From Cryptomeria japonica (lineage: Eukaryota; Streptophyta; Pinopsida; Cupressales; Cupressaceae), in contig NC_081405.1 of NCBI RefSeq assembly GCF_030272615.1, positions 605,662,177-605,726,176 on the forward strand: a stretch of DNA of 64,000 nt. The letters run 5' to 3'. Of the stretch, positions 24,651 to 36,135 are shown in pieces. The stretch's first letter is position 1. Each line of letters begins with the position of its first letter. The translations under genes were made by a program, and so were the position numbers. The notes below the pieces were generated by a model. It saw only the letters and a program-made list of their open reading frames with translations, made no database searches and was not told where the DNA came from.

Positions 24651-25302
24651 GATCAGCTGATATAGAAACCTCCTACCCATTGTAGGGGAATTTGACACAC
24701 TGGTGATATGTGGAGGGTACCGCTTGAATTTCATGTATCCAAGGTCGACCCAATAGGATATTGTATGTGAGGTCTATGTCTAAGACCTAGCACATAGTAT
24801 CCTTTCATATTGGTCCTAACTAAATTGGCAACACCACCATTCCTTTAGATGATCTTTCTTCATCATCATATGCCTTTATAGTGATCTTTTTGCATGGATC
24901 AATAGACTCCTCCGAGAAGCCTAATGCACGGATAAGTTTTAAGTTACAAATATTAAGTCCAACTCTTCCATCTATTAATACTCATTTAACTTGGTGTTTA
25001 TAGACCATGACTTCAATATGGAGTGGAGTATAATGTGGATGGCTTAACGAGATATTATCATGCTCAGAAAAAGTAAGGTTATGAGGTCCTGTCATATGAG
25101 CCACCATGGCTTGGAATTTGTTAGCATCCAGATCTTGTGGTACATTTGTTTCCAATAAGGCTTGCTCCAATATGTCTTTGTGTTTTGGAAAAAGTTTTAG
25201 CAACTCAAGTATAGATATTTGAGCAGGAGTTTTGTGTAGTTGACCGACTAGATCATATTGAATTTTGGGTACGGTGTTTGTTGTTGACATATGTCCCTTC
25301 AA
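24651..25302 (-). pseudogene. Tat protease region
   Basis: On the minus strand the reading shows the protease flank (DNISLSHPHYTPLHIEV near 25050), then a stop. VLIDGRVGLNICNLKLIRALG follows at about 24970-24910, matching a retroviral aspartic protease active site (LIDGGAG/LIDTGA), then later [11 protein letters not shown] near 24745. The catalytic Asp remains, but the position after the first Gly is Arg, as expected from a single G-to-A change. The enzyme would mature the gag-pol polyprotein. With several stops and this substitution it is dead. Confidence 0.7.
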
Positions 25303-26271
25303 GACATATTTTTGAGCTCTGGTTGTTACATTGATGGATTCATGTTCACGTCTGTCTTTGATTGTGATAACATTGACTTGATTGTCCTTAGCTAATATGT
25401 GATTGATGGTGTTATTGTATATGTGATTGATACGAGCTCCACGTGTATCATTTGAGGTTGAAGCTCCATCCTTGTTGTAGTTGTTAAATCACCTCTATCG
25501 ATCATGTCTTGAACAATGTTTTTCAGCCTCATGCAATCATTTGTTTGATGACCTTTGTTGCGATGAAAATCACAAAAGTGTGAGTCTTCCACTAGGGTGG
25601 TTTGATTTGTGGTTCAAAGTTGCTGATTGCAGGTAAAGAGATAATTTTGTTTGCCAGGAGTTCTCCGAATGCTGACTCTAGTGATTGCCCTAGTGGTGTA
25701 TAAATGCATTTTAGAAAGTTGTTTGTGTTCCCCCATGAGTTTGGATTAGGTCCTCTATTGGTATTATTATTTTGGGTATTGTTGGTGTTGTTTGTGTTGA
25801 GTTGATCTTGATTGGTATTTGGTGCATAAGCGTTAGTGTCTGGGTTAGCACCTTTGGGATTCTTTGTAACTTGAGGATTACCTGATAACACGAGTACGAG
25901 TTGCTTTGATTTTGGATCATTTGATTCAGTTCCTCCTTCATTTCCATTGTTTTTGTTTCTGGTCCAGAATCTGGATTTGTCCAAGTTGTTGTTGTTTTGG
26001 TTGTTGTAATTGGATGAACTTGTTCCTTCTTTGAAAAATTTCAACGTTCCCTTTTTGACACATGCTTCTTCTACTTGGATGCAATTCTCAATCAATTTAG
26101 CAAAAGATGGTATGCATTGGAGTTTGAGGCTGTAACTCATCTCACTATTCAAGTTGTCGATGAAAATTTCCATCTTTTCCTTTTCGGGTACATCACGAGG
26201 GTATCTCGAAACAATATGCCGCCATCGATAAAGGAATACCATGAATGTTTCATTGTTTTTTTGTTTGGTAT
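25303..26271 (-). pseudogene. Tat gag, downstream part
   Basis: The reading resumes left of the nested element. The end of the gag domain (ETFMVFLYRWRHIVSRY, ...MEIFIDNLNSEM) is followed by an Asn-rich linker (25950-25690). After a frameshift at about 25594 comes a zinc-knuckle-like HFCDFHRNKGHQTNDC (25580-25530). That finger has a C-x2-H-x4-H-x4-C spacing rather than the usual CCHC. Gag forms the virus-like particle and packages RNA. The open frame 26401-25592 begins in nested-element sequence; the real gag continues from 34053. Confidence 0.8.
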
Positions 26272-27462
26272 TGTAGCGTCCTAAAATTGCGACACTTGCA
26301 ATTTCAACTGCATTTCGGTCTTCACGATGGCGACACAACACGGAACCTGAATGGAGACCCTGAAACCTGATTATGACACTAAAAACTGCATTTTCTTGCA
26401 CCCTGGCCTGAACCTCCTTTGCACCCTGCTGTCCCGGGAGGTGGGACCAGAGCGCCCAGCGCCCTGGTCCCTGGGTCCTATTTTGGGCCCGATCTCTTTT
26501 GGACTTCGGGTCTTTATGTTTGCAAATTGGAAAATTATCTTTCCTGGTCGGCCTAAGGTCGGAAAAATTAGTCTATCAGCCCTAAATGACAAGTATATAA
26601 ACTACATTCTCCTCTTTCATTCGATATGATGAGGGAAAAAGCATGGAATTTATACTCAAGCATTCAAGCATTTAAGCATTCTTTCAAGCAATTGATCATT
26701 CTAAGTCTCCATTCAAGGCTAAGTGTTGCATTCAAGACAAGGATTCAACCATTGAAGAGGAGATCACATACTACATGCTACATACAACATACAACAACAT
26801 CTATACCTTCGCACATAAGGATACAAACATCCTTACAACAAGGTATTAGTACTTGTTTTACATTACATTTACAGCATTTCTCATTTCTTGGTTAATTCCA
26901 AAACTGGGGTTTGACCTAAGAGCAAACCCCTAATCCCTAACCCCCCAATCGTCTTCGCTTTTCTGTGTGTAGGTTGCAGGTACGCGGCTGAAATTGAAGA
27001 TCTGGAATCCTTGTGCAGAGACGAACAGATCCCCCTTCGTTTCGCGGATTTTTCGGAGGACTGTGGCGCTTGGGCGCCATCGTCCTGACAACTTTTGCTC
27101 AAATTTGCAGGACAGCGCCGTATCGACATTTTACTGCTAATTCCAGGTCCGCAGCTTCATCCTATATCCCTATCTCAGTTTATAAGCAAATCTTTGTCAC
27201 TTTCTATGCATTCCTAGCTTAATTCTTCTATCAACATTCTTTACAAAAGAGGGTAGCCTTGCTTTCCTAACCCTTGAAACACATTTAGCATCCAATCTTG
27301 CCTTGTGTGGGATTGGATCTTGTGGGTTTCAACCCCTCTTTTGAATGTAAAGTCTCTTCCCTAAGTGAAAACCATCAACCCTAGAGTGAATCTCCCTTCT
27401 CTCTCTTTGGAGTTGGAAGAGGGGAGAGCAACTAGGGTTCGATCGCGATTTTTCGCTTTACA
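26272..27462 (+). repeat. 5' LTR of nested element
   Basis: TGTAGCG...CTTTACA, 1,191 bp. TATA box TATATAA at 26594-26600. GC-rich inverted repeats lie at 26443-26470 and 27058-27085, unlike the AT-rich rest. It pairs with 32812-34047. Confidence 0.92.
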
Positions 27463-27465
27463 TTT

Positions 27466-27485
27466 TGGTGAACCCGACGTGAACA
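27466..27485 (+). other. Primer-binding site of nested element
   Basis: TGGTGAACCCGACGTGAAC lies three bases after the 5' LTR. It begins TGG, complementary to the CCA end of a tRNA, as a PBS must. It is not the initiator-Met PBS. I did not identify the tRNA. Confidence 0.7.
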
Positions 27486-28644
27486 TCCTTTCTGATTATT
27501 CATAGTTAGATCTGAAAATTGGATTCCTTGGTTACATTTCCATGTTTGATCTTTTGCAAAATTTAAAGGTTAATTGCATAAAAACCCTAAATTTTCTTTT
27601 TTTAGTAATTAAACTTGTGAAATGTTTAATTTTTAATGCTTGTTTCAGATCTGCCCTTCTATTACAAGTTGTCAATTCATATTTGTGCTTTGATTTTGAA
27701 AATTAAGTGGTTAAGTGTCAAAACCCTAATTTTTGAAACCCTCTTGATTCAACCTTTGTCCGACAATTTCACTGATCAAAACATCTCCAAATCAGCTGTA
27801 ACTTTGGATTCCGCAATAAAATCATAATATCTTTCATCCCTGAAAATTTGGAAAAAAGTTGCGAGGACCGTGTGCACTCCGAGCGCCATCGTCCCCGACA
27901 TTTTTTTCGAAATTTTGGGAGCTAGATCTTACTGTATTTTTCCGCTAAAATCTAGAATTTTGGCTGATTTTAACAATTCTAACACCTTCAAAATTACAGT
28001 CAAAGTTGGTCTAGTGATTGCTTGGATTGAGGCTTCTAATCATTCAAAAATTGGTGAAATTGAAATTTGTGTCAAAATTGTGTTTCTTACTGTCCTAAAT
28101 CTGAAAAGTGTGTTATCATTCATTCGAAATTTCAGTAATTCATTCAAATTTTTGCAATTTGTGACTTTTGAAATTAAGTGCTTAATTACAACAACTTTGA
28201 TTTCTGCTTTCAAAATTGAATTTTGCGTGAAATTGAGTCAACTTTCAAATTTCAAAACTTGCATTGCTTTTGGTATTCCCTCTAAAATCATAAAATTCAA
28301 AATTTCAGTTTCCCTCTCTTTTTCAAAATTCAAATTTTGCATTTTTCGACAATCTTGGTAGGGTTCAATTTTGGGATTGCAACTTTAATTTGGCCTATCT
28401 ACAGATCATAAAATCACTCAATTTTTTCAGGTTAGCTGTAAAATCATCATAACTTTCATCCCTGCAAATTTTGAAAAAAGTTGCGAGGACCGTGTGCACC
28501 CCGAGCGCCACGGTCCCGGACATTTTTTTCGAAATTTCGGGAGATTGTCTTGATTGTATTTAACAGCTTAAATCTGGAAGATTGGCTGGTTTTACTAAAA
28601 TTTGCTACCTCTAAAATTCAAAATCCTCTCTCTTTCTTTAGTGC
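27486..28644 (+). other. Leader of nested element with duplicated hairpin block
   Basis: This is the untranslated leader before gag. Two copies of a block of about 100 bp lie at about 27824-27922 and 28445-28553. They share AACTTTCATCCCTG-like starts, then AAAAAAGTTGCGAGGACCG, then CATTTTTTTCGAAATTT. Each contains a GC-rich inverted repeat (GGACCGTG ... CACGGTCC in the second). No reliable ORF is seen between them. Confidence 0.7.
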
Positions 28645-31600
28645 ATGAGTTTTACAACAATAAGCCCTACCTACACTATTCCCGTTAGACGAAGCCTTAG
28701 AATTAAGTCCTTCCAAGGTTTAATTACTGAGGAGATGGAACCTAATTTGAATGGTCTTTTTAACAAGGACATGGGTAATTCCTCTAATCCTCTTAATGAT
28801 GAAGAAGCTCTCCATGAGGTTTCTGTAGAACAACTTTCAAAATTGGATAACCAATTTGATGATTTTCGACAATGGATGTCTCAAGAATACCCTGATAGTC
28901 AAGCTCTTCCTTTAATTGAGGGTCTAAAATGTATGCTTCAAAGTGATAAGAATGGAATTGATATTTTGCGTGGTATTGCACACATTGTGGATTCGAATAT
29001 GATGCCTATGAAGAGTTGTGCCGAAACTTTAGGTCATACACAACCTCCCACACAAGTTAATCATTATATTCCTTTGACAACTCCTATTGCTAGCATACCT
29101 ACCTTTACATCAAACATAATGGCTACTTCTATACAAGACATTCCTCCCGTGATTACTAGTCATGGGGGCAATCCTTCTTCTTCAATTAACCCTCTTCCTT
29201 CATTCAATCCAACTTCTTCATTCATTCCTTCAGTGAGTGTTCCTCTTATATCTCCACAAATGAACATGACACAAGGGGGCAATTCATTTAACCCTTCCAT
29301 TCCTCCTTGTAGTGTTCCTCCTTTCCAATCATCTCCTATGACTAACTATCATAGTGTCCCACCACCTTACTCTCTACCCTCTTTCAATAACATAACACCT
29401 CCATCTCAATCTAACACATCTAATATGAACTCTTCGATTGAAGTGACCATTAACAATCTTGCACAAACTGTCTCTTCTTTACAGCAACAAATTGCCTCTA
29501 TGAATCAATCTAAGTTTAGTGTGCCCACATTTGATGTTGTGAGCCCACTTTCTCTTGATATTGTTCGAGCTATTCCCCTAAACATGTTGAAATTCCGCAT
29601 TTGGAGCTTTATAATGGTAAGGGTGATCCTCTAACACATGTTAAGACCTTTCAAACAATATGTACTGATTTTGCTTATGACCAAAGGTTGCTTGCAAAAC
29701 TGTTTACTAGAACATTAAGAGACAAATCCCTACAATGGTATTGCTCGCTGCCTTCCTATTCTATTACTTCTTTCGAACAACTTGCAAATGCTTTCATTCA
29801 ACAATTTCAAAACAATATAAGTCCTAAAGTTACTTTGATTGATTTAATGCATTGTAAACAAGGTGTTAAAGAAAAAGTGACTAATTTCATTGGTAGATAT
29901 AAGCATTTGTATGCTCAAATTTCTTTTCCAGTGCCTGACAATGATATTCAAAGAATCTTCATTTCTAATTTACAAAAAGACATTAGAGAAAAACTCCTGT
30001 TTTCTGAGTTTACTTCTTTCCAACAGTTGTGCGCAACTCTTCACAATTATCAACTGACTGTGAGTCAAATGGAACAATCACATCCTATGGCTCCGAGTGA
30101 TAAGGGTGATAGTAGTCAACAACCATTTGGGAAGTTTAAATCGAACAGAGAGTCCATTAAATTCAATGAAAACATCATCAACAACAATGTGAATGCAGCA
30201 TCAGGTGTGTCTCCTATTTCTAAGTTTTTCAGGAGAGAAAGAAAGTTTACTCCTTTGAATGAATCATTGCATAGTATTATGAATAAGTTATTGGAACAAA
30301 ATGTGCTTACTCTTCCTCCTATAAGGCAAATTGATCCTGCAAAGATTACTTCACCTTATTTTGATAACAAAGCTTTTTGTCAATTTCATCGTCAACCTAG
30401 GCATGATACTGAAAAATGTTTTGCTTTAAAGGGGAAAATTCAAGATTTGATTGATAATAATACTATCTATGTTTCTGGTGTGAATGATAAAGGTAACAAA
30501 TCTGTAGCTCTTCCTAACCAAAATCTTCAGATTTTTACTGATCCATTACCTTCTCATACCTCTAATGCAATTAATACTACTGATTCCTTTGTCTCACCTG
30601 ATGATCTTGTGTCTATGACTCCGAATGTGATTAACTTTGTGGAGCAACAGAAAATCCCTAAAGAACCTTCCATCACATTTGATTCCAGTGAAACTATCAG
30701 GGCACCTGATGGTCCTTTATATATAGTTGCAAAAGTCAAAAATACACCTTGCCGTGGAGTGCTTATTGATCCTTCTTGCATGGTTAATGTCATTACTGAA
30801 GAATTCCTTTTTACTTTGCAATTGAATCAAGTTATCTATGATGAAACAAATGTGGTTGTGAAACTATTTGATGCATTTTCTTCTCCTGCAATTGGTTCTA
30901 TTACATTACCTATTGAGGTCCATAACAAATCCCTTGATGTGGACTTTGCTATTATTCCATCATCCGAACAATTTCGTGTGAAGCTAGGCTATCCTTGGCT
31001 ATCTTCCATGAAAGCTATTGCTTCTCCTATTCATAAGTGTTTGAAATTTCCCCATAATGGTGAAGTTGTTACTGTCAATCATAGTCTCTTTAAACCAGCT
31101 GAAAGAACCTCTAGTGTTCCTATTGATTATTTTTGGCCTAAACAATTTCAATCTCTTCCTCCGCGAAGTGATCATCTTTTCAAATCTTATCAAAAGTGGA
31201 AAAAAGATATGATCCTATCTCTAAGTGAACCTAGAACACCCAAACTTGATATTCCTATCGTTCTTGAGAAGGAAGTTCTTCCTTTGAAAGATAAAACTAA
31301 TGTCTTTCCTCAAGAAGATTCCCAACCCATTCCTATGGATGTGACTATGCCTATACCTAATAAACTTCCTAAGAGTAGACCTATACCTCCTCGTCATGAT
31401 GGACTTGGTCTCCTTCCTAAACCAAATATTCCTCCTTTGTATGGAGCAGTTCCTCCTCCTTCCTCTTATGGAGAGAAGAGACCTTCCTCTTCTCCTATTA
31501 TTCAGCCTAAGAGACCACAACCTAAACACCCAAGTGATAAGGATGAGAACATTCCTCCTCCTCAATCTTCTCCACTTCCTACTAAGACTAGACGAAATCG

Positions 31601-32069
31601 TTCTGCACGTGAACGCCGACGAAAGCGTCATCTTAGAGCTCAGGCAGCTGCTTCTCAAACTTTGCAATCTCCAAAAACACCTTCAACAAGCATTATTCCA
31701 TTTTCTCCAAAATCTCCAAAACATAAGATGCATGATGGTCTTGATCCTGTGCGAGTTAAAGATCCTATTTTTATAAATCTTGATGATGATATAGATGAAA
31801 ATGTTATTCATGATGAAAATTTTACTCCTGTTCATTCTGATAGTGAATATGAACTTGTTGATATTGATAACCATTTATCTAATGAATTTTCTAAAGCACT
31901 CATCCTAACTCCTAGACAAGAACATCGCGGCTTGGGATATGAACATAGCCCTTGTTTGGATCTTGTGATAGCTCCATCTACTGTGTTGGATGTTCCTCCT
32001 CTAGCGTGTTCCCTACCTTCCCGAAACATTGATCAGCAACATCGGGGGGTAGATGACATGCTAGACTAG
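28645..32069 (+). pseudogene. Gag-protease polyprotein of nested element
   Basis: Two overlapping open frames, 28645-29634 and 29601-32069, join across one frameshift near 29575-29600. Upstream: Pro/Ser/Thr-rich N-terminus. Second frame: retrotransposon gag domain (residues about 10-150; LQWYCSLPSYSITSFEQLAN), a CHHC finger FCQFHRQPRHDTEKC (about 265), and a protease-like fold near residue 385 with GVLIDPSCMVNVI and later VKLGYPWL. The active-site Asp is followed by Pro-Ser instead of Thr/Ser-Gly, so activity is doubtful. A Pro-rich region and a strongly basic patch (TRRNRSARERRRKRHLR, about 675) follow. Apart from the frameshift it is open, consistent with a young copy. The finger spacing equals that of the host Tat gag. 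Confidence 0.8.
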
Positions 32070-32811
32070 TTTCATTAGCATAGCAGATTCTCTCCCCCTC
32101 TCTTTTGTTACTTCTTCTATGTGTTATTCTCATTCTTCTATTCGTTGTCCTTAGTGTTGTCTACTTGAGGACGATGCAAAGCATTGAGATCTCTCGATCT
32201 CTCTCATGTTGACTCAAAAGACACATGTGTTCCCTTCTTCTAGGTGACCTTCCTTGATTGGGGAATGAAGAACAATTATGCATACATACATATGATATAC
32301 ATGAATTATCATACAGCATACTGACCCCGAGGAAAGCGAAGTCACCTTGTGCTTTGTGTTTTGTGTTTATTATCCTTGGGCTTATCTCACACTTGGGGGC
32401 TAAATCCTTGCGATAACGTGCTCCTTTCCCTTCTCATTCTTATATGTATCACTACCTTAAAGCAATCACCCCCGATGAGGCGTGTGCGATCGCTTTAACG
32501 TAGGGGGCATACATCCCGTTCATATCTTTTCAAGATACTTGAAAATTTCTGGACAAATTTAGCTTTGCCTTAAAAATTTTTGATATCTTTCTTGCATGAC
32601 TCATAGTGAGGGAACCTTACTACTGACAGTCATGGTTCTCCCTCGTGATCTTCCCTTTTACTTTGTCAATTGAAGTTGTAAGATCCTTAGTCCACTGGGG
32701 GCTTGGTGTATCTTGCCTCCTTGACGTGGTGAAAGTTTTTCAATATTGTTTCCTTGTACTTTACCGGAAGTATGAGTGTACGCCTATACTCCCGCTAAAG
32801 TGGGGGCTAAA
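32070..32811 (+). other. 3' UTR and PPT of nested element
   Basis: Non-coding. It ends with AAAGTGGGGGCTAAA (32797-32811), a polypurine tract directly before the 3' LTR. No other feature recognised. Confidence 0.7.
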
Positions 32812-34047
32812 TGTAGCGTCCTAAAATTGTGACACTTGCAATTTCGACTGCATTTCGGTCTTCACGATGGCGACGCAACATGGAACCTGAATGGAGACCC
32901 CGAAACCTGATTATGACACTAAAAACTGCATTTTCTTGCACCCTGGCCTGAACCTCCTTTGCACCCTGCTGTCCTAGGAGGTGGGACCAGAGTGCCCAGC
33001 GCCCTGGTCCCCCAGGACCATGGCACCCAGTGCCCTGGTCCCTGGGTCCTATTTTGGGCCCGGTCTCTTTTGGACTTCGGGTCTTTATGTTTGCAAATTG
33101 GAAAATTATCTTTCCTGGTTGGCCTAAGGTCGGAAAAATCAGTTTATCAGCCCTAAATGACAAGTATATAAACTACATTCTCCTCTTTCATTCGATATGA
33201 TGAGGGAAAAAGCGTGGAAACTATACTCAAGCATTCAAGCATTTAAGCATTCTTTCAAGCAATTGATCATTCTAAGTCTCCATTCAAGGCTAAGTGTTGC
33301 ATTCAAGACAAGGATTCAACCATTGAAGAGGAGATCACATACTACATGCTACATACAACATACAACATACAACAAACAACAACATCTATACCTTCGCACA
33401 TAAGGATACAAACATCCTTACAACAAGGTATTAGTACTTGTTTTACATTACATTTACAGCATTTCTCATTTCTTGGTTAATTCCAAAACCGGGGTTTGAC
33501 CTAAGGGCAAACCCCTAATCCCTAACCCCCCAATCATCTTCACTTTTCTGTGTGTAGGTTGCAGGTACGTGGCTGAAATTGAAGATCTGGAATCCTTGTG
33601 CAGAGACGAACAGATCCCCCTTCGTTTCGCAGATTTTTCGGAGGACCGTGGCGCTCGGGCGCCATCGTCCTGACAACTTTTGCTCAAATTTGCAGGACAG
33701 CGCCGTATCAACATTTTACTGCTAATTCCAGGTCCGCAGCTTCATCCTATAGCCCTATCTCAGTTTATAAGCAAATCTTTGTCACTTTCTATGCATTCCT
33801 AGCTTAATTCTTCTATCAACATTCTTTACAAAAGAGGGTAGCCTTGCTTTCCTAACCCTTGAAACACATTTAGCATCCAATCTTGCCTTGTGTGGGATTG
33901 GATCTTGTGGGTTTCAACCCCTCTTTTGAATGTAAAGTCTCTTCCCTAAGTGAAAACCATCAACCCTAGAGTGAATCTCCCTTCTCTCTCTTTGGAGTTG
34001 GAAGAGGGGAGAGCAACTAGGGTTCGATCGCGATTTTCTGCTTTACA
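32812..34047 (+). repeat. 3' LTR of nested element
   Basis: 1,236 bp, TGTAGCG...CTTTACA. It differs from the 5' LTR by an extra GC-rich hairpin unit of about 31 bp at 33010-33040 (CCCAGGACCATGGCACCCAG), a short ACATACAACA expansion near 33360, and scattered C/T and G/A changes. Confidence 0.92.
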
Positions 34048-34052
34048 GGTAT

Positions 34053-35150
34053 TACAGACGTCTAACATGGTGATAGCATGTTGAATTTTATAGGAATATT
34101 GAGTTATGAATTTGTTGACTAATTTATCGAATGATCTGACGGGAGGTGTGATTTTGGATAACCATTCCATTGGTTGTCGTCCCAAGCTTCTTGGGAATAA
34201 CCTCATCAAATAGGTATCATCATGAGCGAATTCAAGACTCATTGTGCAAAATTCTTGAACATGATCATGAAGATCACTTTTCCCATCATATTTGTCAAAC
34301 TTGGGAACATCTGAGTTTGGAGGAAAAGGTACCATGTTCAATCTTATGTCAAACGAATAAGGACAGATTTCAATTAAGGAGTACCGTACTGTTGTACCTT
34401 GTTGCATGTCTTGCATTTGTCTTTGCAACATTTGCATTTGTTGAGTAAGAGCAATCAAAGGCGCATTATTTTGTCGAGGGAAGAATTCTTCCCTTGCATT
34501 AATTCTAGGCTAAAATGGGGTATGGAATGGTATGTTTTGCTCGGGGATGTTTTGCTCAGGTATATTTTGTTCTTGTTGATTTTGTTCAGGAATATCCTGC
34601 TCAAGGTCAAGTGCCTCTTCCTCTCATTGTCGTTCTTTATATTCATAATGTTGAGATCTTGTCTTAAAAATGTTTGTGTCAAAGTCTTCAGGAATTTTAA
34701 CCCCTTTTCTTGTGAGCATGAGTAGGTATTTTTCCTTGTCATTTTCCATGAGTCTTTCAACAAGTTTTTGAAACGAAGCGTTCTCTTGACACTCTTGAAG
34801 AAGTTCTTGAGAAATTTTGGTGTCCTCTAGATTTGGACGCTCGAAAGGATTTGATAATCTCCTATTCATGCTAGTTTCCGGTTGCATTTTGCTTTGTTTG
34901 TTTCATTGAGAGCGAGTAACGACGGGCATCTAATAGAAGCTCTCTATGACAAAGGGAATGAACTCTTCTTCAATGTTTTGTTCAGGGGTTGGTGGTTCAA
35001 ATCGGGGTATGCTATAAGTGATGCACTCTTCGGGAAAGAAGGCCAGATTGATCTTCCCTCCTTGATTTATGTGTTGATTGAATGCTGATTTTTGACAGAA
35101 TGCCCTACTCCTCAAGGGTTCCATGTCAAATTCGTTTGTTTTGTTTTGAA
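34053..35150 (-). pseudogene. Tat gag, upstream part
   Basis: The minus-strand reading starts at about 35124 with MEPLRSRAFCQKSAFNQ. It runs through an acidic segment (34990-34930) and a helical segment (34850-34640), then the gag core at 34458-34060: SDVPKFDKYDGKSDLHDHVQEF, LMRLFPRSLGRQPMEWL and FDKLVNKFITQYSYK. These match the Retrotrans_gag family. The nested element interrupts it at the TSD (34048-34052), and gag resumes at 26271. Stops at about 34927 and between 34620 and 34500 show decay. The pieces keep one frame. Confidence 0.8.
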
Positions 35151-35784
35151 GATACAATCGTATATGATGAAGGAATGTGCGATGAGATTTGAAGAATTGA
35201 CGATTGATGTATAAAAATTTATTTCTTTTGGCAAGTTTCGAAGAACTTGGTTGTTGTTTCTTCAACTTAGTGTTATAATAAATATTCTCTCTTTTCAGAA
35301 TATGAGGATTAGTCATGCACAAGCGATCAATGGTTTCCTTTGATTTGTTTTGGAATTAGTTTAGCTTGTTTTGGAAACTTAAGTTTTACTTTATCAAAGT
35401 GAAGGTTTAGATTCCCCCTCACGACAAAGTGCGTCAAATGATATGGAATACGAGCTTTCCTGATATGGAAACTCGATTTGACAACTCAGAGTTTTTAAAC
35501 AAGTGTGTTTTTGGGATAAAAATCCGTGTGATTTAAAGGACCTGTTTTCTACTTGTGATGATGTTTCCTGATTTTGATAGGATAGATATGTTTATCTTGT
35601 GACTAGTTTCAGATTTTAGGCAACTTTGCTTGATGAAAACTTTCTTTTAGAAATAGCTTTTGATACTCTATTTTTGGTTTTTTGATTGATGAAGTTCAGG
35701 CTGATGAAGGGAATCTTTCGAAATCGCTCTCAAAATTTTCCAAATTGACTTCTGTTTTGCCCCCTATTTTTCTGGTTTTGACTA

Positions 35785-36135
35785 TGCACTAAAACAAAGA
35801 CACAATGCGCTAGAGAAAAGACTCCACGTGCTACGCTGCCCCATGATATGCGCTAACTAGTTAATTTTGGTCAGCTTTGGTTCAGCTTTGGTTTAAAAGG
35901 CCATACGCTAATATGGGCCTCCTATGCGCTAACAGTTAAACCCTACACGCTAAAGTTTGATTTCTATGCGCTAAGCTGATGCTTCAATGCGCTAAACTAC
36001 TTTCAAGACGTATTAACTATTACTGCTTATTTTTAGATCTGGGTGAAGCGCTACTGTTAAGACTTGACGTGCTAAAGAGAAGGTTTAATGCGCTAAAAGA
36101 TGGTTCCTATGTGCTAAGAAGTTTCTCTTACGCAC
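35785..36135 (-). repeat. TATGCGCTAA word cluster, leader, first
   Basis: About 15 copies of ATGCGCTAA or variants (AATGCGCTAAAC, TATGTGCTAAGA, TACGCACTAAAC) at irregular spacing. On the plus strand this is the reverse complement of the word clustered at 15260-15715, so the arrays are inverted relative to each other within one element. Confidence 0.85.

Larger units (their letters stand above)
26272..34047 (+). mobile_element. Nested gag-protease-only LTR element
   Basis: This is a complete plus-strand element of 7,776 bp inserted in the Tat gag, with perfect TSD GGTAT (26267-26271 and 34048-34052). LTRs start TGTAGCGTCC and end CTTTACA; they differ by about two dozen substitutions (about 2%, nearly all transitions) plus a 31-bp and a short indel. 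PBS, leader, gag, protease-like domain, 3' UTR and PPT are present in order. There is no RT, RNase H or integrase, nor room for them, so it is non-autonomous and must have used enzymes from another element. Low LTR divergence means it moved relatively recently. Confidence 0.92.

Noticed and set aside
26371..27129. Minus-strand open frames in the nested element's LTRs
   Set aside because: They recur in both LTRs with frame-changing differences and have no protein features; LTR sequence explains them.
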